Notes: generated by a model not told the origin, from the sequence alone. DNA of 64,000 bases from JAXMAF01 sp046350555 (GCA_046350555.1 JAXMAF010000012.1:124001-188000); one strand, 5' to 3'. Counted from the first letter of the stretch, positions 10,101 through 21,137 are shown. Translations and numbers: made by a program.

Positions 10101-11308
10101 TCGATCGGCTTCTTCGAGGCGCTCAATCCGTCGCGGCCGGTCGTCGAGAACGGCGACGACGGGTGGCAGGAGAAGCCGATGGCGTACCTGCTCCTCCGGC
10201 GCAAGGACCCGAGCGTCGATCGCATCCCGCAGATCGCGATGGACATGTACTTCAACGATCCGATGGGCGCGGTCACGCTCTCGCTGCCGTCGAACTCGCC
10301 GCCACTCGCGGTGGGCGCCGAGGCGGCGCCGCGGCCGGTCCGCGAGCTGGCGGTCAGCCAGATCGTCGACCTGCGCCGGCTCCAGGCGGGCGACAAGGAT
10401 CGCGCCGTGACGATGGAGGTGCAGGCCAAGGGGCGCGGCGTGGTGCCGGAGCTGAGCGATCTCCTCGACGGGTTGGACGATGCGCTGCCCGGCTACGCGA
10501 TCGCGCCCAACGGCATCGAGGCCAAGCCGGTCCTCGTGCATCAGAACGACGACGCATCGTCGGCGCGGCGCTACTTCATGCCCGCCGGCGGCGAGCCGCC
10601 GAAGGGTGGCTATCCCGAGGCGGACGAGACGGGGATCTACCGGCTTCCGATCGAGCGATCGTGGATGGTCACCTACCTGCCGACGGGTTCTTCCGTCGGG
10701 GCGAAGTTCACGCTTCCGGTGCTCAAGTCGGGCGTCGGAGGAGGTGGCGTCGTCGCGGACGGCGCCGCCGTCGCCTCGAGCGGGATGAACGCCGCCGGTT
10801 CGGCGGGTGGCGCCGGCAATGTCGGGAACGCTCCCGCCATGGCGGCCGGAAGCGAATCCAGGGACGCGACGGGCGCGGCTGGCGGAAGCCGCGCGAACAG
10901 CGCTCCGGTGATCTCCTCCCGAAGCTACGCCGACATGGACGTCGTGGCCGTGGCCGGGCCGACGATCCGATGCTCGACCTCGGCTCGCCCACGTGGGCGC
11001 GCGTCACCCGTCGGCGCGCGGTCTTCGCCGTCGTGGCCGTCGGCGCGTCTGGATCCTCGCTTCATCGTCGGCACTGGGCGGCGGCGATCGATCCATCGAC
11101 GCTGCACCTGCCCGATCGCATCCGCCGCTGGGCGGCGGTGACGACGCTGCGCCGCTTCCAGACCGGGCACGCCGCGTCGGCGACCGAGCCGCCGCGCCGG
11201 GCTCGCCACGGAGATCGCCATGCCGAACGGGCGTACTTCGGTCCCGACGGTGCGGCCAGAACGGAGACCAGCGTGCCGCGGCGATGGTCGTCGCGCGTCG
11301 TGAAGTAG
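7152..11308 (+). CDS. Very large secreted protein of unknown function in MoxR/VWA operon
   Basis: The longest uninterrupted frame is 7284-11141. A likely start is ATG 7152 ('MSGMQSERGLTGRRRVVAAR'), followed, after correcting indels, by a hydrophobic export signal and 'AQAPGASVDAR'. A Pro/Ala-rich linker and about 1,000 mostly helical residues follow ('LAKWLHLHVMAGEWDAFAEF', 'GYGIAIELVDRALAAEPDSW'), suggesting TPR-like repeats. Near the C terminus lie a beta-rich part ('AVTMEVQAKGRGVVPELSDL') and a Gly/Ala linker. After about 10965 the frame shifts, and a membrane span may follow ('RAVFAVVAVGA'). It occupies the place of BatD-type proteins in related operons, but I recognise no family. It has the most consistent coding signal of the region. 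Confidence 0.7.
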
Positions 11309-11493
11309 GAAGGACGCCCGGGGAGACTCGCCGACCCCTGCCACGCAGCGCGCGATGCGGCATGGTCGTGTCAGAAGCGCGCCGACGGTGATAGATGGAT
11401 GTGGCCGGCACGGCGATGTTCGACCGAGATCGCGACAAGGCCCACCGTTCATCGCCGCTGCGGCGCCTGTCGTGCGCCGGGGAGAGGTCTGTC

Positions 11494-12966
11494 ATGCGTC
11501 TCGAAGTCCGCCATGCCACGGTCGCCGCTGCCGCCATGTCGTGCGCAGCGTTCATCGTCGCCCCGCTCTCCGCCGGCCTCGTCAAGATCAAGGGCAAGAC
11601 CGAGTACATCGCCATCACCGAGGAGAACAAGCCGGCGAACCTGCCGGCGAAGGGTCGGAACGTGACGGCGATCAAGAGCAACGACCCGGTCGACATCTTC
11701 GGGCCGGCCACGAGCGACGACAACGGCGCGTACGAGCTCTCGTTCAACGCGGCGAACGCCGCATACGACCTGCTCGTCTTCTCCTCGCTTCCGAAGGAGA
11801 CGACGCTCAACCTCACCGCCGCCGAATGCAACAACGGCGTCGTGAAGGAGGTCAACTTCGCCGGGAAGCGCTGTCCGTGCGCCGCCGTGGGCAGCGGAAC
11901 GAAGCTCATCTCGACCTTCAAGGACGGGAAGAACGACAACCAGTTCCGCGTGGAGTGCACGAACAGCAACCAGTACGGCGACTTCGCGTTCACGTTCAAG
12001 AAGAACGGCGCCGCCAAGTCGCAGGCGGTCGGCAAGTGCATCTTCATCGGCGGCCAGAACGTCGAGAGCAAGCTGAACAAGGACGACATGCCCGTGGACA
12101 AGGAGATCGTCGTCTTCCGGCAGCAGTGCACCGATCCCAAGCCGATGCCGACATGGAAGCACGTGCACCAGGTCTACAACATCTTCGACATCGACAAGGG
12201 CGAGCTGAAGATCATCCGGCGCACGCGCGACGGGAACTCCCACAAGGACTGGGGCGGCGCGAAGACCATCACGAAGGCGAAGTACACCGAGCTCGCCGAG
12301 GGCGCCGACACGCTCAACAAGACGCTCTCGCTCATCTCGGAGCTCGCCTTCAGCGGCGACGAGCTCAACCAGCAGGGCGGGATCTCGGAGGAGAGCGCGC
12401 CCGACGGGATGGTCGTCTCCGGCCACGGCCTGAGGCGCGTCGGGTGCGAGCCGACCATTCGCTGGGAGGTGCTCGAGTCCTCGCCGTTGCTCGTTCCCGG
12501 CGACATGATCGTCCTCTCGGATCTCCAGCCGAGCGACATCGTCGCGCTCGACGATCGCTTCGAGGCGACCTTCGGCTCGGAGGGGCTCGTGCTGACGGCG
12601 ATCGACTCGGTCGCTCCCGCCGATGGCGATGCGCTCCTGACCTTCTCCGCCTCGGTCACCGCGCCGGCGTGGCAGACCAGCTACGTGATCGTCTCGCCGG
12701 GCGCGACCGACTTCTGGAAGAAGGTCTTCGACAACGAGGGGATGCCCGACGGCGATCCGCCGGCCGATGCGTCGGCGGCCGGACTGCTCAACCTCTCCGG
12801 ACTCGGCCTGACCGGCGACATGAACTGCGACGGCCACGTCGACGGCATCGACATCGGACTCATGCTCGGCGAGTGGGGCGCAAGCGGAACGCGCGGCGAC
12901 TTCGATGGCGACGGCACGGTCGGCCCTGGCGATCTCGGCCTGTTGCTGGGCAACTGGCAGCCGTGA
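11494..12966 (+). CDS. Secreted protein with C-terminal dockerin-like module
   Basis: ATG 11494 follows a GGAGAGG ribosome site by about 7 bases and gives a signal peptide ('TVAAAAMSCAAFIVAPLSAG'). The frame is open further upstream, but that part is not protein-like. The mature part carries a carboxypeptidase-regulatory-like stretch ('GPATSDDNGAYELSFNAANA') with several cysteines, then a domain I do not recognise. The last 60 residues are a dockerin-like pair of calcium loops, 'DMNCDGHVDGIDIGLMLGEW' and 'DFDGDGTVGPGDLGLLLGNW', ending two residues later. The module is typical of planctomycete exported proteins and may be a sorting or attachment signal; that role is inference. Confidence 0.85.
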   Translation: MRLEVRHATVAAAAMSCAAFIVAPLSAGLVKIKGKTEYIAITEENKPANLPAKGRNVTAIKSNDPVDIFGPATSDDNGAYELSFNAANAAYDLLVFSSLPKETTLNLTAAECNNGVVKEVNFAGKRCPCAAVGSGTKLISTFKDGKNDNQFRVECTNSNQYGDFAFTFKKNGAAKSQAVGKCIFIGGQNVESKLNKDDMPVDKEIVVFRQQCTDPKPMPTWKHVHQVYNIFDIDKGELKIIRRTRDGNSHKDWGGAKTITKAKYTELAEGADTLNKTLSLISELAFSGDELNQQGGISEESAPDGMVVSGHGLRRVGCEPTIRWEVLESSPLLVPGDMIVLSDLQPSDIVALDDRFEATFGSEGLVLTAIDSVAPADGDALLTFSASVTAPAWQTSYVIVSPGATDFWKKVFDNEGMPDGDPPADASAAGLLNLSGLGLTGDMNCDGHVDGIDIGLMLGEWGASGTRGDFDGDGTVGPGDLGLLLGNWQP

Positions 12967-13021
12967 TCGGATCGCCCTCGTGCGGACCGGCGCGGTGACG
13001 ACCGTGGACCACCGCGCGCGA

Positions 13022-13196
13022 GCAGCCCGTGGCGAAAGTGCTTCGACGGCGAGGGCGAGCAGGATTTCGCAGATCCATGATCAAGTTGGGAGCCGCCGCG
13101 CAGCCGTATTCCACGGAATCTACGGCAAGCGGCGGCGACGCGGAATCGCGGAATCCTGCTCGTCCGCAGCCCGAAAAGCTTTCGCCACGGGCCTGC
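13022..13196. repeat. About 175-bp imperfect palindrome (MITE-like)
   Basis: The ends are 14-bp inverted repeats (GCCCGTGGCGAAAG at 13026 and its complement ending at 13193). Further matching arms are 'GAGCAGGATT' with 'AATCCTGCTC', and 'GCAGCCGTATTCC' with 'GGAATCTACGGC' at the centre. The whole piece could fold as one long hairpin. It fills most of the space between the dockerin protein and copy C of the dispersed element. I found no second copy in the window. Confidence 0.6.
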
Positions 13197-13300
13197 AAGG
13201 CCGGAAGGCGGCAGGATGAAGGGATCTCCTTCGTTCCGCCGCCTCTTCCTGCTCGCGGCCGGGTTCATGCGTCACGTCTGGTCGCGCCCCGCGTCGCGGG

Positions 13301-13404
13301 CGTCATACGCGTCCCAGTTGATTCTCGTGCCCGCAACCCAACTTCACCGTGAGACGCCGCGGTGGGCGAGGTCGAACGCATGGGGTCGACTGGACTCCGT
13401 GTCA
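13301..13404 (-). repeat. Dispersed hairpin element, copy C
   Basis: Read on the minus strand it runs from 'TGACACGGAGTCCAGTCGAC' to 'GGGACGCGTATGACGC'. It sits at the 3' end of the PAP2 gene in the same orientation. One PAP2 reading frame stops at its leading TGA (13404-13402) and another reads into it and stops at 13344. Confidence 0.8.
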
Positions 13405-14035
13405 GTCCGCACGCGCGCGATCCACAGGCCCGAGCAGAAACCGACGGACGAACCTCCGAGGATGTCGCCGACGAAGTGGTAGTCCTTCCCGACGAGCGCG
13501 ACGGCGATGGTCGCGCAGCGAGCAGGGGACGCAGGCGGGGACGCGATCAGAGGACGGAGAAGAAGCCGACCGTGATCGCCATGTGGCCGATGGGAAGCAG
13601 CCGAACTCCTCTCCGCCGTGGAACCAGTTGAATCCGTAGACGCCGTTGGCGACAGGCGAGGGATTGTCGTCGATCCACGTCTTCGGCCATGCCCGACCGA
13701 AGACGAACTTGAGCGACTCGGCGCTGGTCGGCGACGAGCAGGAAATCCAGGCACGCCCCGGCGATGGTCCGTTCCCAGCGCGAGGCGGCCGGGCGCGCCG
13801 CGCAACGTGCCACACGAGCACGGCGGCGAGGATCGCCGGCGTCCACGCCCGAAGGATCGGCGGCGTCGTCGTGATCGCCTTCAGCGCACGCGTGGCGATC
13901 GATCGGATGCCGGGCGACGAAGTTCGCGACGGGTTCATCGACGAGAAGGAAGCAGACGACCACGCCCACCGCGGTCGCCGCCAGGGCGACGAGCGTTGTC
14001 CGCATGGGACGGGCGAACGGGGACGCGATTCGCAT
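13344..14035 (-). CDS. PAP2-superfamily phosphatase (frameshifted)
   Basis: Reading three frames in turn gives a membrane phosphatase. It begins with an N-terminal span ('TTLVALAATAVGVVVCFLLV') from ATG 14035. The first motif region follows ('ESLKFVFGRAWPKTWIDDNP'), then 'FGCFPSGHMAITVGFFSVL' with the PSGH signature, then 'GKDYHFVGDILGGSSVGF', which carries the catalytic His of the third motif. These are the three conserved blocks of lipid-phosphate or undecaprenyl-diphosphate phosphatases. At least three indels separate them, consistent with sequence error. The C terminus as read runs into hairpin copy C. The substrate is unknown. Confidence 0.65.
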
Positions 14036-14238
14036 GGTGGTGTCGGCGGCGCTCGAGGGTCGTCGCGTACGAGACGTTAACACATGCGGAGGATGACGAT
14101 GCATCGGCGCGGGTGCCGTGGCGACGCGAGGCTGATGGTTGTGCACCGCCCAACCGAATCTGAACCCGCGGATTTCGCGCTGCGCGGGGCGTGGTATGGT
14201 CCGCGGCTCCACGGGTCCATTCCCGGAGAAACGATTCA

Positions 14239-17200
14239 ATGTTGCTGCGCGCACTTCGCCTTCGTCGCCACCGGCGCCCAATCGTCGCGCCCTCGCCATT
14301 GCCGTCGGAGGAATCGCGGGCGCGCGATGGCGGTCGAGTCGGCCCGCGGCGACGCGCGTACCAGACGCTGCCCTTTTCGCAGAACTGGTCAACGCCGCGT
14401 TGATCACGGCAAACAACGACTGGTCGGGCGTGCCCGGCATCATCGGCTTCCTCGGCGACGACGGAACGACGATGGCGACCGAGATCGATCCGCAGACCCT
14501 GCTCTCGGCGACAGTCGGGTTCACGATGAATGTCAGCAGCGCGACCAGACGAATCCAAACACCAACACGACAGGCGGCGTCGCCGAGTTCGCCATCGCGG
14601 ATCCAGTCGTCGCGGCTCCAGGGCAGCGGCACCGCCGACTTTCCGTTCCTGCTGCTGCACCTGAACACCAGCGGCCAGACGAACATCGAGGTCAGCTACA
14701 AGCTCCGCGACATCGACGGCAGCACCGACAACGCGATCCAGCCGGTCGCCTTGCAGTATCGGACCAACCCGTTGGATCCCTTCACCAACGTTCCGGCGGG
14801 CTTCGTCGCCGACGCCAGCTCGGGACCGAGCACGGCGACGCTGGTGACCAACGTCAGCGTGACGCTTCCTGCGGCGTGCGAGAACCAGTCGCGACTCCAG
14901 CTTCGCATCCTCCTCGAATGCGGCGGGCAGCGACGAGTGGATCGGCGTCGACGACATCTCCGTCACCGGCACCGGCGTCAGCTTCTCCTGCACGCGCAAT
15001 CCGGTCTCGACATCCGCGCCGGTGAGCACCAGCGTCGGGCTCGCCTACACGCTGACGCAGAATCCCGGCAACACGCCCATCGCAGGAACGAACGTCACGC
15101 TGCTGGTCCTGAGCGGACCCGATGCGGGGACGGCGTCGACCGTCGCGACCGATGGCAACGGCGTTGCTCGTTCATGCTCGCCAACGGCGGCGTGGCCGGC
15201 ACCGACAACGTGCAGTTCACCGCCGCGACGACGCCGTCGGTCACCATCTGCTCGAGCAGTGTCGCATGGACCGCCGTCGCCACGAGCGTGCCGATCGTGA
15301 TCAACGAGGTCGACTGCGACACGCACAGAGACGACACCGCTGAGTTCATCGAGGCTCTACGACGGCGGCGTCGGCAACACGCCGCTGGACGCCCTGACGA
15401 TCGTCCTCTGGAACGGATCGAACGATCTCAGCTATGCCGCATTCGATCTCGATGGGAAGTCGACCAACGCGCAGGGCTATTTCGTTCTCGGCGATGCCTC
15501 GGTGATCGCCTCGATTCCCGCGGCCAACTCGATGTTGATGGCCAACGACCTGCTCCAGAACGGCGAGGACGCGGTGGGGCTCTACAACGGCGACGCGACG
15601 AGCTTCCCCAATGGAACGGCGGTCACGACCGCGGGTCTGCGCGACGCGGCGTCGTCTACGACACCGACGACGCCGACGATCGGGGACTCGCGGTGCTGCT
15701 CAACGCCGGCCAGCCGCAGGTGAACGAAGCGGGCGGGCTCGTCGCAGAATCAGTCCAACCAGCGTTGTCCAAACGGCAGTGGCGGGCTGCGAAACACCGT
15801 CTCGTTCGCGCCCCAGCGCGCCCGACACCGCTGGCCCCGAACACCTACACCAACACCGTCGCCGCCGTTGGCGCCGCGCGTCGACGATCTGCTCCGGCAG
15901 CCCGACGACGCTGTCGGGCACCGTGGGCAGCGACGAGACGATCGTCTGGTACGAAGGTTCGTGGCGGAACGATCGTCGGAACGAGGCGTCGCTCGGTGAG
16001 CCCCACGAGCGACACCGTATTTCGCCGCGGCGAAGAACGTCTCATCCGGTTGCGTCAGCGGCGTGTGCGGCAGCGTCGTCGTGACGGTGACGCCGCAACT
16101 CACGTGGTATCTCGATCAGGATGGAGATGGCTTCGGCGATCCAGGATCGAGCACGGCGTCCTGCACCCAGCCAAGCGGTTATGTGGGGAACAGCGGCGAC
16201 GGATGCCCGCTCGATCCGGCGAAGTCCTCACCCGGAACGTGCGGCTGCGGCGTTCCCGACACCGACGGCGACCGTGACGGCACGCCAGTTGCAACGACGG
16301 TTGTCCGAGCGATCCCAACAAGATCACTTGCCAGGCACCTGCGGCGTGGCGTTCCCGACACCGACAGCGATCGTGACGGGACGCCCGATTGCAACGACGG
16401 CTGCCCGACGATCGAACAAGATCGCGCGGGCACCTGTGGTTGTGGCGTCCCCGACACCGACAGCGACCGCGATGGCACACCCGACTGCAACGATGGTTGC
16501 CCGGGCGATCCGAACAAGATCGCGCCGGGCACCTGCGGCTGTGGCGTTCCGATACCGACGGCGATCGCGACGGCACGCCCGATTGCAACGACGGCTGCCC
16601 GAGCGATCCGAACAAGATCGCACGAGGCACCTGTGGCATGGCGTTCCCGATACCGACAGCGATCGCGACGGCACGCCCGATTGCAACGACGGCTGCCCGA
16701 GCGATCCGAACAAGATCGCACCAGGCACCTGTGGCTGTGGCGTTCCCGATACCGACAGCGATCGCGACGGCACGCCCGATTGCAACGACGGCTGCCGAGC
16801 GATCCGAACAAGATCGCCCCGGCACCTGTGGCTGCGGCGTTCCCGACACCGACAGCGACCGCGACGGCACACCCGATTGCAACGACGGTTGTCCGAACGA
16901 TCCAAACAAGATCGCGCCGGGCACCTGCGGCTGCGGAGTTCCCGACACCGACAGCGTCGCGATGGCACGCCGGACTGCATTGACGGATGCCCGCGTGATC
17001 CGAACAAGGTCGAACCCGGCACCTGCGTTGTGGAACTCCCGACACCGACACTGACGGCGACGGCACACCCGATTGCAACGACGGTTGCCCGAGCGATCCG
17101 AACAAGGTCGCGCCCGGGCACCTGTGGCTGTGGCGTTCCCGACACCGACAGCGATCGTGACGGCACGCCGGACTGCGTTGACGGATGCCCGCGTGATCCG

Positions 17201-19347
17201 AACAAGGTCGAGCCGGGCACCTGTGGTTGTGGCGTTCCCGACACCGACAGCGATCGTGACGGCACGCCGGACTGCGTTGACGGATGCCCGCGTGATCCGA
17301 ACAAGGTCGAGCCGGGCACCTGTGGTTGTGGTGTTCCCGACACCGACAGCGATCGCGACGGCACGCCCGACTGCAACGACGGTTGTCCGAACGATCCCAA
17401 CAAGATCGCGCCGGGCACCTGCGGCTGTGGTGTTCCCGACACGGACAGCGATCGCGACGGCACGCCGGACTGCATTGACGGATGCCCGCGTGATCCGAAC
17501 AAGGTCGAGCCCGGCACCTGTGGTTGCGGCGTTCCCGACACCGACAGCGACCGTGACGGCACGCCGGCTGCAACGATGGTTGTCCGAGCGATCAAACAAG
17601 ATCGCACCGGGCACCTGGGCTGTGGTGTTCCCGACACGGACAGCGACGGTGACGGCACGCCGGACTGCGTTGACGGATGCCCGCGTGATCGAACAAGGTC
17701 GAGCCAGGCACCTGTGGCTGTGGTGTTCCCGACACCGACGGCGATCGCGACGGCACGCCCGACTGCAACGATGGTTGTCCGAACGATCCAAACAAGATCG
17801 CGGCGGGCACCTGTGGCTGTGGTGTTCCCGACACGGACAGCGACGGTGACGGCACGCCGGACTGCATTGACGGATGCCCACGTGATCGAACAAGGTCGAG
17901 CCGGGCACCTGCGGTTGCGGCGTTCCCGACACCGACAGCGATCGCGATGGCACGCCCGATTGCAACGACGGCTGCCCGAACGATCCGTCGAAGACCTCGC
18001 ACGGCACCTGCGGTTGCGGAACCCCCGACACCGACACCGACGGCGACGGAACGCTCGACTGCAACGACGGCTGCCCGCGCGATCGAACAAGACCGCGCCC
18101 CGGCGCATGTGGTTGCGGAACGGCCGACACCGACACGGACGGCGACGGCGTCGCCGACTGCGTCGACAACTGCCCGACGTTCCCGAATGCGGATCAGGCC
18201 GACACCGACGGCGACGGCGTGGGCGTGCCTGCGACGTGCCGACGCGGACGGCGACGGCATCCGCGACGCGAACGACAACTGCCCGAAGACGTTCAATCCC
18301 GATCAGGCCGATTCCGATGGCGACGGCGTGGGCGATGCCTGCGACCTCTGCCCCGGCGTCCCCGACATCGACAGCGACGGCGACGGCGTGCTCGACTGTG
18401 TCGACCAGTGCCCTGGCGCTCCCGATGTCGACAGCGACGGCGACGGCGTTGCAGACTGCAAGGACCTCTGCCCGGGCTACGACGACAACCTCGACTGCAA
18501 CCAGAACGGCGTGCCCGACGGCTGCGACATCCTGGATCTCACGAGCCCGGACATCAACGCCAACGGCATTCCGGACGAGTGCGACTGCCTGAGCGACCTC
18601 GATCACGACGCCGACGTCGACGGCGCCGACCTCGGCCTGCTGCTCGCGGCGTGGAGCGGCGGCCAGGATCCAATCGCCGATCTCAACGCCGATGGCAAGG
18701 TCGATGGCGCCGATCTCGGCATCCTCCTGGCGAACTGGGGCCCGTGCCCGTTCGCGCCGGACACCGACGGCGATGGTGTCGCGGATGCGTCGGACAACTG
18801 CCCGATGACGCCGAACGCGTCGCAGGTCGATACGGATGGCGATGGCGTGGGCGATGCGTGCGACGGTTGCCCGGACGATCCGTCGAAGATCACGCCCGGC
18901 CAGTGCGGTTGCGGCGTGGTCGACACGGACACCGACGGCGACGGTGTTGCGGATTGCGTGGATGGCTGCCCGAACGATCCGAACAAGGCGTCGCCTGGCC
19001 AGTGCGGTTGTGGCTCGCTGGAATCCATCGACTCGGACAACGACGGTGTCCTCGATTGCGCCGACGGATGCCCCCACGATCCGAACAAGACGTCACCGGG
19101 GACGTGCGGCTGCGGCGTTCCCGACACGGACACCGACGGCGACGGCATTCCCGACTGCGTGGACAACTGCCCGAGCGTCTCGAATCCCGGGCAGGAGGAC
19201 TCGGACGGCGACGGCGTCGGCGACGCGTGCGACCTGATGGACACGGACGGCGATGGGGTTCCCGACCGGATCGACAACTGTCCGATGGTGTGGAACCCAA
19301 GGCAGGAGGACTCGGACGGCGACGGCGTCGGCGACGCGTGCGGATGA
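14239..19347 (+). CDS. Giant secreted lamin-tail/Ig/calcium-repeat protein (many frameshifts)
   Basis: Joined across frames this is about 1,700 residues. It begins at ATG 14239 with a signal ('[17 protein letters not shown]' then '[13 protein letters not shown]'). Next come a lectin-like beta domain ('[18 protein letters not shown]'), a lamin-tail domain ('[20 protein letters not shown]' ... '[10 protein letters not shown]') and a small Ig-like domain ('[19 protein letters not shown]'). About twenty 33-residue repeats follow at 16.2-18.15 kb, each carrying [18 protein letters not shown] and CPNDPNKI. Then come thrombospondin type-3-like repeats, an internal dockerin-like pair near 18600-18750, and more such repeats to TGA 19347. 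The last frame (17947-19347) is uninterrupted. The indels mostly lose one base from CC or GG. The protein is extracellular, probably calcium-binding and disulfide-rich. Confidence 0.7.
16230..18150 (+). repeat. Array of about twenty 99-bp tandem repeats (coding)
   Basis: The unit starts GTTCCCGACACCGACAGCGA and recurs at a spacing of 94-101 bases, most often 99 (33 codons). Units lacking one to four bases are common between 16.3 and 17.1 kb and between 17.5 and 18.1 kb, while 17135-17531 is in register. The sequence similarity between units is high enough to invite misassembly, so the true copy number may differ. Confidence 0.85.
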
Positions 19348-19403
19348 GTCGCGGGGCCGTCGGATCGCCAGGCATCCCGCGCAACCTCGAGGCGACGGAA
19401 GCG

Positions 19404-19434
19404 TGCGCGCCAACGGCGAGTCCGTTGGCGCGCA
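19404..19434. terminator. Bidirectional hairpin between convergent genes
   Basis: A perfect 13-bp stem (TGCGCGCCAACGG and its complement) with a 5-base loop lies between the end of the giant repeat protein and the end of the porin gene, directly beside the porin stop. There is no T tract, as is common in GC-rich genomes. It could terminate transcription from both sides. Confidence 0.65.
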
Positions 19435-20877
19435 TCACCCCTGCACGTTCAGCGAGAGCTGAAACACGATCGCGCTGTTCTTGCTGCTGTAGCTCGGATC
19501 CCAGACGAACTGGAGATCCGGTTGGAGGGTCATCGTCGGCGTGATCTGCATCACGTACGTGAGTTCCAGCGCATATTCGTCGCGGTGCACCAGCGAAGCA
19601 CTCTGTCCCGCCTGTGTCCACTTGAATCCGACAGCCGCATAGTCGTTGTTCGATGCGGCGAAGAGCCCGGCCGATTTCGATGCGCCGTCCGACGATGGCG
19701 AAAAGGGCGCGACCATCACGATCCCACCGGAGGCGGCGGCGGAGGCGAGGCCCAGGCCGCTGGCGATGCCGTTGCTGACGCCGAATCGCCCAAAGGCGCC
19801 GAACGGTCCGTTCTTGCCAAGCGCCTGCTGGAAGTTCACGGCGAACCCGCCACCAGATTCGCCGCCAGTCGTCGCCGCGAAGGGTTGCAGTCGGTACACG
19901 CCGGCGCCGAGTCCGAGGACGTCCTTGCCAACCAACCCGATCTCGAGGAGATAGGAGAGGTCGCTTGCCGAGACGTTGCGAACGGGCGACTGCCCCGGCA
20001 ACTGGTTGTTCGAGCCGACGCCGAACATCGCGTAGATCCAGTCGGCCGGCTGCCACTGGATGTTGAATCCAAGGTTGTTGCCCGGCATGGGAATGACGGG
20101 ATTCTCGACGAATGCCGAGTTCTTGAGCTGACCGAACGCCGTGTTGGAGTAGATGTTGAGGTCGAAGTAGTTGGTCTGGTCGAGCACGCCCGCCGAAACC
20201 ACCAGTTCTCCGCCGAGAAACGACTGGGCCCACGCCAGCTCGCCAAGGAAAAGGTCGACTCCGGTCCAGTTGTAGTCCAGCAGACCGAACGAGCCGATGT
20301 TGTTCCTCGGTCCCTGCGTGGCCCAGTCGATCCCGAGTCCGCTGCCGCCATCGACCTCGGTGCTCACCCAGCCGCTCGTCCCGCCGAGGTCGTCGCTGTC
20401 GAAGATCGACCAGTTGGCGACGAGCTGGAACGCATAGGCGTTGATCGCCGGGTCGCCGGCGATGCGACCGTGCATCGCCGCGAAGGTGTATGACTGTCTC
20501 AGGACGTAGCGCAGCCCAACCTTCGCGAGCTCCGTCTTGACCCACTGCGCCGCCGATGACACGGGGTCCGACGGAACGAGCGCGCCCGGCTGGAGGGCCG
20601 TGTCGCTGATGGTGTTGACGAAGCTCAGGTAGGGCGCGAGCTTGGCCGGCGTCGTGGGAAGGAACTCGAAACCGGGTCCGCGCGCATGCGAGTCCACGCC
20701 GGACGCGAGCGCGGACGCGGGCGCAGCAGCGGGCGCAGTCGCGGGCGCGGCAACGGACGGTGCGCCGTCCGTCGCAAGCGCGGGTTCCGCCTCGTTCGGA
20801 GCTGGCCACGACGGCCGCGCAGGCGCGTCCAAGGCGGTGCAGATCAACACGAGAATGGGGACGACGCTGGCGAGCAT
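19435..20877 (-). CDS. Carbohydrate-selective porin, OprB family
   Basis: The 480 residues begin with a signal sequence ('MLASVVPILVLICTALDAPA') and a Pro/Ala-rich linker. An OprB-type beta-barrel follows: 'YLSFVNTISDTALQPGAL', repeated aromatic-rich strands such as 'NAYAFQLVANWSIFDSDDLG', the 'GELAWAQSFLGGELVVSAGV' region and a terminal strand ('VFQLSLNVQG'). OprB porins let sugars through the outer membrane. A sugar ABC transporter on the same strand lies 1 kb away, so the two may serve one uptake route, but there is no direct proof. Confidence 0.85.
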   Translation of the reverse strand: MLASVVPILVLICTALDAPARPSWPAPNEAEPALATDGAPSVAAPATAPAAAPASALASGVDSHARGPGFEFLPTTPAKLAPYLSFVNTISDTALQPGALVPSDPVSSAAQWVKTELAKVGLRYVLRQSYTFAAMHGRIAGDPAINAYAFQLVANWSIFDSDDLGGTSGWVSTEVDGGSGLGIDWATQGPRNNIGSFGLLDYNWTGVDLFLGELAWAQSFLGGELVVSAGVLDQTNYFDLNIYSNTAFGQLKNSAFVENPVIPMPGNNLGFNIQWQPADWIYAMFGVGSNNQLPGQSPVRNVSASDLSYLLEIGLVGKDVLGLGAGVYRLQPFAATTGGESGGGFAVNFQQALGKNGPFGAFGRFGVSNGIASGLGLASAAASGGIVMVAPFSPSSDGASKSAGLFAASNNDYAAVGFKWTQAGQSASLVHRDEYALELTYVMQITPTMTLQPDLQFVWDPSYSSKNSAIVFQLSLNVQG

Positions 20878-20893
20878 GATGCCGGCCCCGAGC

Positions 20894-21005
20894 GCTCAGA
20901 CGCGTCCCAGTTGACCCTCGCGCCCCACCCAACTCGATTCCGCCGCGAGACGCCGCTGTGGGCAAGAGGGGTCGAACGCATGGAGGTCCACTGGAATCCG
21001 CATCA
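20894..21005 (-). repeat. Dispersed hairpin element, copy D
   Basis: On the minus strand it reads from 'TGATGCGGATTCCAGTGGAC' to 'CTGGGACGCGTCTGAGCGC'. It lies 180 bases downstream of the PEP-CTERM gene and just upstream of the porin gene, with its TGATGCGG end facing the PEP-CTERM gene. Confidence 0.85.
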
Positions 21006-21111
21006 TGCCTCACAGGGGCGATGGCCGGTCACGCCACCAAGAGTGGGTCGCCAGGCGAAGCGGGCGCCGGCGATTGCATTCGTCGAGGACGCCGGGAAGA
21101 CCGACCGGCCC

Positions 21112-21137
21112 GGAGACGCCTCCAGCGAGGCGTCTCC
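21112..21137 (-). terminator. Hairpin downstream of PEP-CTERM gene
   Basis: A perfect 11-bp stem (GGAGACGCCTC and its complement) with a 4-base loop lies 50 bases past the stop of the PEP-CTERM gene. There is no T tract. It is a plausible terminator. Confidence 0.55.

Noticed and set aside
7296..10541. A minus-strand open frame of over 1,000 codons opposite the large operon protein
   Set aside because: It is Arg/Leu/Val/Asp/Glu-rich without domains, as expected for the antisense of a GC-rich gene. The plus-strand reading has balanced composition and plausible helices.
16230..18150. Possible CRISPR array (regular repeats of about 99 bp)
   Set aside because: The repeats are contiguous without variable spacers, keep a coding pattern, and translate to calcium-binding units.
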